Source: Xanthomonas floridensis
GTDB lineage: Bacteria > Pseudomonadota > Gammaproteobacteria > Xanthomonadales > Xanthomonadaceae
Direction of reading: 5' to 3'
Assembly (NCBI RefSeq): GCF_001642575.1
Contig: NZ_LXNG01000023.1
Location: 241,342 to 305,341 of the forward strand
DNA length: 64,000 bases
Below the pieces are notes generated by a model that saw only the letters and a list, made by a program, of their open reading frames with translations, was not told the origin of the DNA and did no database searches. The position numbers were made by a program, and so were the translations under genes. Positions 58,061 through 64,000 of the stretch are shown in pieces (the stretch's first letter is position 1; every line of letters starts with the position of its first letter).

Positions 58061-59347
58061 ATGAACGAGATCGATAAGTCCAACTCGTACAACCAGGTAA
58101 CTAACTTTGACAGTGAACTGCCTAAAGAGCAGATGACCGACCGTCTCATCACTCTCCAGCCCAAGGGCACCCAGATGCGTCCGGCAGAGCAGAACCACCA
58201 CATCTTCGTACGTAAGACCAGTCAACGCTACGGATACACCTGGATCGGGCAAGAGTACGACTTCATCTGTTGGCTTCTCCGAGCGGAGAAGCTGGTTAAT
58301 GCCATCGTCCAGCATGACGACCAGCCCATTGAAGTTGCGTACGATCGAAGGGGACAGCCCCGCCATCAGCTGACCAAGACCGGCAAAGCGTTCTTTAACG
58401 TCTGCAAAGGCTACAACCAAGACCGTGCGGAGTACTACAAGCACCACCGCTTCAACCCTCCACTGACCGTCATCCTGAATGTCGTCGACCAATGGTCGTC
58501 TGAGCTCCTTAACCACACGAACCGTAACGGCGACGCACTGATGAGTGAGCCACGAACGCGTGAGATTGTCGAGCGCGCGGTTGCCTCCATCCGCGCGTCA
58601 TGTCGGAACCAGGCATACAAGGACCAAGTCGACAATTACAAACGCAACGAAGAAAAGAACATCGCCAGCTGCTGCGATTATCTGGCAGCCCAGTTCCAGC
58701 GGCGTTCGCAACTGCTGATTCTACGGCTCGACCTCTACTTCCGGCCGGCGTTCAAGGGCTGGGGCTACACCCGTGAAGCAGACGGGCACTACGCAAGGCT
58801 CCTGCGCGCCCTGCGGGAGAATCGAATCGTTCCCGACGTCCTGGGCTACATCAGCAAGCGTGAGGACGGGATTGATCGGGGCATCCATTTCCACGTCCTC
58901 GTCATTCTGGACGGGCACAAGCATCGCGACGCTGCTAATTTGACCCGCATGATCGGAGAAGACTGGGTCCGGCGCTGTGGCCATGGGGATTACAAGGATG
59001 GGGTGGATGTCGGCGAGACGGGCAAAAAAGATAAGGCGAGCTACTTCAACTGCTACACCCGGCTGGATCAGTACCGCTTCAACTGCCTGGGTCTGATCCA
59101 TCCAACAGATGCAGACAAGCTGCGCGGCTTGCGTCTGGCAATCGAGTACATGTGCAAGGAAACTACGCAACTAAAACCCAGCCCACCTAAGTCCCACGAA
59201 GGTAACCAGGACCCCGACATCGCGAGCAGGAAGGGAATCCGCAACCTGCGCAAGGGCATCATGCCGAAGGGTCACAGCGGCCGTGGGGCGCCACGGAGCA
59301 GCGGCCTTGATACTTCAGCCGTTGATCGAGAGTTGCTGAAGAAGTGA
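58061..59347 (+). CDS. Inovirus Gp2/YfjJ-like replication-type protein
   Basis: A 428-residue protein of the inovirus Gp2 family (YagK/YfjJ). A HUH-like motif I-H-F-H-V-L-V near residue 285 follows the strand L-I-L-R-L-D-L-Y-F-R-P near 227, and a candidate Tyr lies in K-A-S-Y-F-N-C-Y near 328. Together they suggest a rolling-circle-type Rep fold. It sits right after an AT-rich segment and ends at a hairpin. Such genes are common in satellite-like islands; nuclease activity is inferred. Confidence 0.78.
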   Translation: MNEIDKSNSYNQVTNFDSELPKEQMTDRLITLQPKGTQMRPAEQNHHIFVRKTSQRYGYTWIGQEYDFICWLLRAEKLVNAIVQHDDQPIEVAYDRRGQPRHQLTKTGKAFFNVCKGYNQDRAEYYKHHRFNPPLTVILNVVDQWSSELLNHTNRNGDALMSEPRTREIVERAVASIRASCRNQAYKDQVDNYKRNEEKNIASCCDYLAAQFQRRSQLLILRLDLYFRPAFKGWGYTREADGHYARLLRALRENRIVPDVLGYISKREDGIDRGIHFHVLVILDGHKHRDAANLTRMIGEDWVRRCGHGDYKDGVDVGETGKKDKASYFNCYTRLDQYRFNCLGLIHPTDADKLRGLRLAIEYMCKETTQLKPSPPKSHEGNQDPDIASRKGIRNLRKGIMPKGHSGRGAPRSSGLDTSAVDRELLKK

Positions 59348-59363
59348 TCTCAAATCTAGCTTT

Positions 59364-59399
59364 CAGACGAAGGGCCGGCAAGCCGGCCCTTCGTCTTGA
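59364..59399 (+). terminator. Hairpin after the Gp2-like gene
   Basis: AGACGAAGGGCCGGC-aa-GCCGGCCCTTCGTCT is a perfect 15-bp stem about 17 bp past the stop codon, followed only by TGAT. Confidence 0.75.
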
Positions 59400-59432
59400 T
59401 ACGCCCCGGGAAGTGAGCCGTGATACGCCCGG

Positions 59433-59522
59433 TGTTTCCTGGACACCTTAATGCCATGGAAAATGGCAGATTCGGATGTGTCCATGAGCAGCAAGCGGTA
59501 TACGGCGGAGTTCAAGGCGAAG
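59433..59522 (+). mobile_element. Left-end fragment of an IS3-family element
   Basis: About 90 bp beginning with a terminal-repeat-like TGTTTCCTGGACACC, then the first codons of an orfA transposase (M-S-S-K-R-Y-T-A-E-F-K-A-K-A from 59484). Homology stops at about 59522 inside the end of the adjacent lipoprotein gene. The rest of the IS is gone. Family assignment rests on the N-terminal peptide. Confidence 0.7.
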
Positions 59523-60150
59523 GCTGCACCTGCAGCCACTTGCTCCCATGAAACACGTACAAGGCGTCCTCTTCCGTTGACGGACAGCAGTCCGGATCAT
59601 CCGGCCCTTGTACAAGCAGCTTCACATGCACCGTGCCGTCTTCCACGCTCGCATTCTGAGCAGCAACTCCGAAGCCGGAAACGGACGTGGTGCCGGCCAG
59701 CTGCAGCTGGCCGGTTTCCTCGCGCTGGAAAGCCGCTAGGTAGCTACCAGCTCCGTTGCCACCGCCACCACCTTCCAGGGTGTACAAGGCCACCACTTCT
59801 GGCTTGCCATCTCCGGTCAGATCGCCCTCCACTAGTTTCCGTGCCTCCGTGTACTCGGTAGCTCCGTCGGCCTTCTTCGCCTCCTGGGCGATGGCTGCGT
59901 TGATGACCTCAGCGTCCGGCGTGATCTGGACAGCTTCCTGCGAAGGCGCTTTCTCTGCCTCGGCTTTTACGCCCTTGGCGGCATCGCACTGGATAGCTTC
60001 GGCCTCTACTCGCTTGGTACCCGCCGGAACCTTACAGCCAGCCAGATTGAGCTCGCCGGCTTTCATTACCTCATCTGCTTTGCCACACCCCGTTACGGCT
60101 AGCGCGGCTAGCAGGATCGTTGCGGACCGGTAAATCTGCTTCATCTTCAT
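59512..60150 (-). CDS. Island lipoprotein with FG-GAP-like segment, C-terminus altered by IS remnant
   Basis: A 212-residue lipoprotein: signal with L-A-V-T-G-C, Cys at about residue 22. The middle has D-L-T-G-D-G-K-P-E-V-V, an Asp-rich calcium-loop motif as in FG-GAP proteins, and later C-C-P-S-T-E-E-D-A-L-Y-V-F. The last few residues and stop lie in the IS3 fragment, so the original C-terminus may have been longer. No function assigned. It starts five bases after the next lipoprotein gene ends. Confidence 0.78.
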   Translation of the reverse strand: MKMKQIYRSATILLAALAVTGCGKADEVMKAGELNLAGCKVPAGTKRVEAEAIQCDAAKGVKAEAEKAPSQEAVQITPDAEVINAAIAQEAKKADGATEYTEARKLVEGDLTGDGKPEVVALYTLEGGGGGNGAGSYLAAFQREETGQLQLAGTTSVSGFGVAAQNASVEDGTVHVKLLVQGPDDPDCCPSTEEDALYVFHGSKWLQVQPSP

Positions 60151-60154
60151 TTCC

Positions 60155-60400
60155 TTATCGCTTCCTGCACTGTTGTGCGGCATCGGCCAATTGATCGATG
60201 AAGTCCGGAGGCGGAGAACCCTCGGACTGAATTGCAACAATTCCTTCTTCCCCGTAATGCGCCTGCCGCTTGTCGAAAGCGCATTCGCAGACAGACTCGT
60301 TCCCTCCGCTATTCGCACAGCTGCCAATGACGTCGCTGCGCGCCTTGTCCGCCTTGCTGCTGCATGCTTCAAGCATCAGCAAGGTAGCCAGGGCGTGCAC
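60155..60400 (-). CDS. Small Cys-rich lipoprotein
   Basis: An 81-residue protein from a GTG start, with a short hydrophobic leader ending L-E-A-C (Cys 13). Four more Cys occur in the mature part, including C-E-C-A-F. No ribosome site is obvious and the start could be affected by the rearranged radC remnant just upstream. It probably forms an operon with the next lipoprotein gene. Confidence 0.6.
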   Translation of the reverse strand: MHALATLLMLEACSSKADKARSDVIGSCANSGGNESVCECAFDKRQAHYGEEGIVAIQSEGSPPPDFIDQLADAAQQCRKR

Positions 60401-60419
60401 TGCGGGGGCAGCAGCCGGT

Positions 60420-60488
60420 CAGCAGCCGGTCAGCAGCTGATGACTCTAGGTTGCCATCTGGATGGTTGTGCGCGAACAGCCGCCAGTC
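60420..60488 (-). pseudogene. radC fragment
   Basis: The minus strand encodes R-L-F-A-H-N-H-P-D-G-N-L-E-S-S-A-A-D-R, matching the JAB metal-binding motif of RadC (A-H-N-H-P-S-G-x-x-E-P-S-A-A-D-R in the intact copy at 61370-61879). Sequence on both sides does not continue as RadC. It is a short relic between two lipoprotein genes. Confidence 0.8.
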
Positions 60489-60492
60489 GATC

Positions 60493-60903
60493 CTAAAAGA
60501 TTGGGCCGAGCATCGACTTTTCATAGGACAGGAGCGTCTGAGAGTCGCCTTGGTCCGTTTCCACTCGGTAGCGGAAGTTGCGTTCGCGGCCTGGCTGGTA
60601 GTCGTAAGTGATGCTGGCTTCGCATTCGTAGACGTCTGTGTCCTTGTCATAACTCAGGACGCGGATTTTGGATACCTCGTAGTTGTCCGGGATTTTCCGG
60701 AAGGCCTCAACGTTAAACATGTCCATGTACTTCTTGGCTTCCGCGCTGTTCTCGTACCACGTCACGCGCTTCTCCACCGCTTTGACGATCACGTCGTGGA
60801 TCAGGTCCATGGTCTTGCCATCACCACAGTCAGGCGTGCCACCGACACAACCCGACAAAAGAACAGACACCAGCACCATGCTGGCTGAGACGATTCCCTT
60901 CAT
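60493..60903 (-). CDS. Lipoprotein of unknown function
   Basis: A 136-residue lipoprotein with signal ending L-L-S-G-C (Cys about 19), then C-G-D-G-K-T-M-D-L-I and D-V-Y-E-C-E-A-S-I-T-Y-D-Y. The overall pattern, a short helix plus beta strands, is like small plasmid or prophage lipoproteins. Third of three lipoprotein genes on this strand. Confidence 0.78.
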   Translation of the reverse strand: MKGIVSASMVLVSVLLSGCVGGTPDCGDGKTMDLIHDVIVKAVEKRVTWYENSAEAKKYMDMFNVEAFRKIPDNYEVSKIRVLSYDKDTDVYECEASITYDYQPGRERNFRYRVETDQGDSQTLLSYEKSMLGPIF

Positions 60904-61025
60904 TTGATTCCCCTGTGTTTGTTAGGTGACCGAGTTGGACGTAGGACGATTGGGCTAGCCCAGACATCGCCAAATGCTAATCTTAGTATGTCGAATAGTA
61001 GTATTCAAACCCAGACCATCTCGCG

Positions 61026-61250
61026 ATGGCTCGGGCAGCTCACGAAACTCGGTTGGTCACCGTCTTTGCTGGCAACGTCCGGCGATTGAGAAAGGAGCGC
61101 GGGCTGTCGCAGGAAGACCTTGCTGAGGCAGCCGGCGTCCACAGGACCTACATCGGTATGCTCGAGCGTGGCGAGAAGAATGTGACCATCTACAACATCG
61201 AGCGCATCGCACTGGCGCTTCGGGTTCGCCCCGGGTCACTTCTCGACTGA
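61026..61250 (+). CDS. XRE-family transcriptional regulator
   Basis: A 74-residue Cro/C1-type repressor: [26 protein letters not shown] and [11 protein letters not shown] form the five-helix fold. Size and sequence resemble restriction-modification controller proteins. The island defence operon is far away (over 6 kb), so its target is unknown. It is divergent from the lipoprotein genes. Confidence 0.88.
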   Translation: MARAAHETRLVTVFAGNVRRLRKERGLSQEDLAEAAGVHRTYIGMLERGEKNVTIYNIERIALALRVRPGSLLD

Positions 61251-61369
61251 CGGCAATCCTGTGGCCGGCCCTTCAGGGCGCGGCCACTGAACGTGGAACA
61301 AGACGAGTCGATGTACGGCCTTGGCCGGGCGCGCTGTGCCGAGACCGACCCCAGAGCGGATGGTCAGCC

Positions 61370-61879
61370 CTACACCCATCCTCGGGTGGCCATCGAAACC
61401 GCCTGGTGGGCCGTGACCACGAAATGGTCCAGCAGCCGGATCTCCACCAACTGCAAGACGGTCTTCAACTGTATCGTGACAGCCCTGTCGGCTGCTGAGG
61501 GTTCAGTATGGCCGCTCGGGTGGTTGTGAGCCAAGATGACTGCCGCGGCGTTCAAGGCCAACGCGCGCTGGACGACGATACGCGGATGCACCTCCGCGCC
61601 CTCCACGGACCCGGAGAATAAGCGCTCTACCCCGATGAGCCGGTGCTGATTATCGAGGAAAGCAACCTCGAAGTGCTCCCGTATCTCACCGCCTAACCGC
61701 AGCCGGAAGAACGCACCGCACTTGGACACATCACCTAGTCGCGGCCCTGGTTCGCAGGCACGCTGTTCGAGGATGCGTAGCGCGCGCGCGACGATCTTGT
61801 CATCCCTTGTGCGGATGACTTCCTGTGAGGGTGCAGGCCCGCCATCACACGGGGCACATGTGCGTGTCTCGGCCTGCAT
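61370..61879 (-). CDS. RadC/JAB domain protein (YfjY-like)
   Basis: A 169-residue RadC-family protein with the JAB metalloprotease-like motif A-H-N-H-P-S-G-x-x-E-P-S-A-A-D-R near residue 120 and L-F-S-G-S-V-E-G-A-E-V-H-P-R. Such short RadC proteins are typical of islands and prophages; function unclear. The ATG overlaps the DUF932 stop by one base (TGATG), so they are coupled. Confidence 0.9.
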   Translation of the reverse strand: MQAETRTCAPCDGGPAPSQEVIRTRDDKIVARALRILEQRACEPGPRLGDVSKCGAFFRLRLGGEIREHFEVAFLDNQHRLIGVERLFSGSVEGAEVHPRIVVQRALALNAAAVILAHNHPSGHTEPSAADRAVTIQLKTVLQLVEIRLLDHFVVTAHQAVSMATRGWV

Positions 61880-62832
61880 CACGCCACCATCCCCATCACT
61901 TCCTCCCACGCGCGCTGCTTGATCTTGGCTCCCTGCCCAAACCAAGCCGCATCCCGGCGATGGTCGTCACTTCGAGCACGTCGATGATGATCAACATGCT
62001 CGGTGATGGCATTGAGCAGACCCCAAGCCGTTGCTCGGCTGGAAGCAAGCGTGGATCCTCGCCCATCGCCCTCATACAGCGCGCGCACTTTAGCCACTGC
62101 CTGTTCGTTGACCACCTGCGCCGCATTGGGAGTGGCGTAGGTCAACACACGGCGCAGCAGGGCATCAGCAGCGTCTGGGTCTACGGAGGATTCGCACAGT
62201 TCTTTCATTCGGTCTACGAAACCGCCCCAGGCTGAAACCGTAATGCCTAGCTGGCGCTTCACGAGTTCCGGGTCGAAGTGGCTTCGGTGCGGCACCTTGA
62301 TGGCGCCACCACTGTCTCCCAAGGCAACCGCCAGGGTGTTGTTGCAGACCACCCTAATGGAGGTGAACTGAGCTGTCGTGGCCAGTGTCCCATCACAAGC
62401 GGTCGCCAGTAGAAGATAGCCGTCCACTCTGTCCCTCCCCCTAAGCACAATGCTCTGACCTGTCCTGGCCAGCGCCCAGAACTTGCGCCCCTCTCGCAGG
62501 ACGCCGGCCGTCTCTAGCTCGAATCCGTTGTTCGCCGTCAGGTCCCGGTAGAACTCCAGGATCTCCCCTGGCTGGACGACTTGGAAGCGCTTCGAAACCA
62601 CTGCCAGAGGCGCTTTGGTATCAGAGCGATAGAGAACCTTGTTCCCAGGAAACGCATTGATGGCTCCAATGTTCTGACTGCCAGTGATGTATCGAACCTC
62701 GGACTCCTCGATCTTCCAATCCATCCCAGCCTGTTGCTTCCATGTCTCGATAGGTTGCTGTCGAGCGAGCTGATTACCCAGCCCGTGCCAGGGCTGTTGG
62801 CCAACATAGGCCATTGATTCAAGCAAGTGCAT
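61879..62832 (-). CDS. DUF932 (YfjQ-like) protein, intact copy
   Basis: A 317-residue DUF932 protein, a family widespread in plasmids and CP4-type islands. W-H-G-L-G-N-Q-L near the start, Y-R-S-D-T-K-A-P-L-A-V-V-S, and the middle R-V-V-C-N-N-T-L-A-V-A-L are conserved with the broken copy at 55183-56128. The ATG at 62832 has a GGGAA site. Coupled to radC downstream. Confidence 0.9.
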   Translation of the reverse strand: MHLLESMAYVGQQPWHGLGNQLARQQPIETWKQQAGMDWKIEESEVRYITGSQNIGAINAFPGNKVLYRSDTKAPLAVVSKRFQVVQPGEILEFYRDLTANNGFELETAGVLREGRKFWALARTGQSIVLRGRDRVDGYLLLATACDGTLATTAQFTSIRVVCNNTLAVALGDSGGAIKVPHRSHFDPELVKRQLGITVSAWGGFVDRMKELCESSVDPDAADALLRRVLTYATPNAAQVVNEQAVAKVRALYEGDGRGSTLASSRATAWGLLNAITEHVDHHRRARSDDHRRDAAWFGQGAKIKQRAWEEVMGMVA

Positions 62833-62862
62833 TGTCGATTCCCAGTAGTTGAAGACATAAAC

Positions 62863-62891
62863 GCACAAGGCCCGGACGAGCCGGGCCTTGT
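62863..62891. terminator. Hairpin between the small peptide gene and DUF932
   Basis: ACAAGGCCCGG-acga-CCGGGCCTTGT, an 11-bp perfect stem without a T run, in the 83-bp gap upstream of the DUF932 gene. Confidence 0.55.
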
Positions 62892-62915
62892 GAGGGATAA
62901 CGTTGGTTGTGCTGA

Positions 62916-63041
62916 TCAGTGATCGAAGAAATCGCTGCAGTTGGGGCAAGTTGCCGCCACCGTGCATTTGACGATGCCCGCCATGACGGCGGTGGCCACA
63001 ACCATGATGCAGTAGATCAATTCGACCTTACTCTTCATCAT
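62916..63041 (-). CDS. 41-residue membrane peptide with CPNC motif
   Basis: A short open frame starting with two ATG codons at 63041. It encodes K-S-K-V-E-L, one hydrophobic helix (L-I-Y-C-I-M-V-V-A-T-A-V-M-A-G-I-V), and a polar end with C-P-N-C. It is on the same strand as the DUF932-radC pair, upstream of them and of a hairpin. A real small gene is plausible because of the clean helix plus motif; no homology test was possible. Confidence 0.5.
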   Translation of the reverse strand: MMKSKVELIYCIMVVATAVMAGIVKCTVAATCPNCSDFFDH

Positions 63042-63276
63042 TACGTGCATCCTAAGCTGGCGCTGCAATGCGGAGCGCCGGACGCGAAGCGGGGAGTATC
63101 CCGCCTCACATAGGTAATATGGGTTTCAAATAATTTTTAGTGGCAGCAGGTGAACGGTGGCCGTCAGCGGACATCGCTTACGCCTAGGGCTCCTATCGAA
63201 TGGAACCGAAACGAGAAGGACTAGGACAACCACCAAAAACGTTGACGCTCCACTGATCAAATGCGGTCTAAAGGCA

Positions 63277-63927
63277 TCACTGCGCAGCCGATGTTGTGCG
63301 CAAGTTGACCGCTCTGTACTGCCTCTGGTTGCCATAACGCGGACCGTTCTTCTCTAACGTGGCGCAAAGCCTGCCTTCGCCACAGGGCGCCAGGTCAGCG
63401 CGAGCAACCCGCTCCCAATAGTCGATAGAGGTGCGGAGCTGCACCAGCTCGCTCCGCTTCTCGTTGATGATGCCCACCGAGTAAGCCACCGCCCCCAGGC
63501 CCAAAACGCCCGCCACGAGCATCGTGGCGGATGCAATGCCCGCGCGCCGCGTGATCCGCGTCTCCAAGGATTGCTGGGCCTGCGCGTAACGTCGAGTGGC
63601 TTGCTGCAACGTCTCGTCCGCATGGGCCATCTCTTTGTTGAACCGCTTGGCGGCCGGTTCCAGCGTCTGCGTCAACGCCTGATTGGTCAGCTGCGTCAGC
63701 CTCGGCAATGCGTTGTCCAATACCCGATTGACCTTGGCATCGGCGCTGCTGGCCGCGTGCTGGAGCACCTGGAGTTGCTCGGCGACCACCTCGCGCAGCC
63801 GTTGTTCGCGCTGCTGCATGGATGCCACCAGCGTCGTCAGCACTTTGACCGTCTCCTGCAGCGAGGCGTTCGACGCGTTCAACGTCGCCATCATTTCCGC
63901 CATTGCGGCAGCGTCTTGCCTGTCCAT
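63277..63927 (-). CDS. Coiled-coil membrane protein, mobilization-accessory-like
   Basis: A 216-residue protein starting at ATG 63927 with a strong AGGAG site. Residues ~15-130 are predicted coiled coil rich in Gln, Glu and Ala (R-E-Q-R-L-R-E-V-V-A-E-Q-L). One membrane helix follows near 135-157 (A-T-M-L-V-A-G-V-L-G-L-G-A-V-A), then a short domain with two Cys. The layout resembles MobB/MbeB-type relaxosome proteins of mobilizable plasmids. That link is tentative. The gap 63042-63276 holds nothing recognised. Confidence 0.75.
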   Translation of the reverse strand: MDRQDAAAMAEMMATLNASNASLQETVKVLTTLVASMQQREQRLREVVAEQLQVLQHAASSADAKVNRVLDNALPRLTQLTNQALTQTLEPAAKRFNKEMAHADETLQQATRRYAQAQQSLETRITRRAGIASATMLVAGVLGLGAVAYSVGIINEKRSELVQLRTSIDYWERVARADLAPCGEGRLCATLEKNGPRYGNQRQYRAVNLRTTSAAQ

Positions 63928-63967
63928 GAGGTCTCCTAAACGTGGCTGGTCATGGAAGAGATTCTGA

Positions 63968-64000
63968 CTAACCACCGCCCCCTCCACCACCGCCTCCTCC
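63968..64000 (-). CDS. C-terminal end of an upstream gene, poly-glycine tail
   Basis: Reading the minus strand from the window edge gives ten consecutive Gly codons and then TAG at 63968-63970. Mixed Gly codons (GGA, GGC, GGT, GGG) argue for a coded tail rather than a simple repeat. The stop is 40 bp before the next start, so the two could be in one operon. Confidence 0.4.
   Translation of the reverse strand, partial: GGGGGGGGGG

Overview
The window is from a high-GC gammaproteobacterial chromosome and looks like Xanthomonas. The reasons are the type of core proteins (atypical PilZ next to holB, a large TonB-dependent receptor, prpB-prpC-acnD-prpF with divergent prpR) and the several families of short intergenic repeats seen here. 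No database search was run, so genus is an inference and species is open.

Positions 1-40936 are core chromosome. From the left: a partial alpha-2-macroglobulin lipoprotein; an inverted pair of interspersed repeats; a secreted nucleoside hydrolase with a TonB-dependent receptor; the methylcitrate (propionate) operon prpB-prpC-acnD-2H protein-prpF with divergent sigma-54 activator prpR and a clear -24/-12 promoter; a small lipoprotein; tRNA-Val(CAC). A long minus-strand fatty-acid and neighbouring block follows: yceD-rpmF-fabH-kinase-like-fabD-fabG-acpP-fabF-pabB-mltG-holB-pilZ, with maf divergent. Next come three membrane/glycosyltransferase genes, a moxR-DUF58-transglutaminase-slp operon, a HIT hydrolase, and dnaX-ybaB-recR. 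Core sequence ends at tRNA-Ser(GGA), which has its own promoter and terminator.

From about 41030 to the end the content is a mobile island, apparently inserted next to tRNA-Ser. It carries genes typical of CP4-57/P4-like islands: a DUF3987 (YfjI-like) protein, an AlpA-like regulator, an inovirus Gp2/YfjJ-like protein, two DUF932 (YfjQ-like) copies and RadC (YfjY-like). It also holds an IS5-family element with a CTAG target duplication, an IS3-type end fragment, three small lipoproteins and, at the right edge, a coiled-coil membrane protein resembling mobilization accessory proteins. No integrase is visible, so the other boundary lies outside the window.

The most interesting unit is a five-gene minus-strand operon at 43285-54893: an excisionase-like HTH protein, a SNF2-type helicase, a beta-type adenine DNA methyltransferase, a type III Res-like helicase-nuclease and a fused DUF262/DUF1524 (GmrSD-like) nuclease. 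Overlaps and short spacings suggest coordinated expression. It reads as a composite anti-phage system that combines self/non-self methylation with a modification-dependent-type nuclease.
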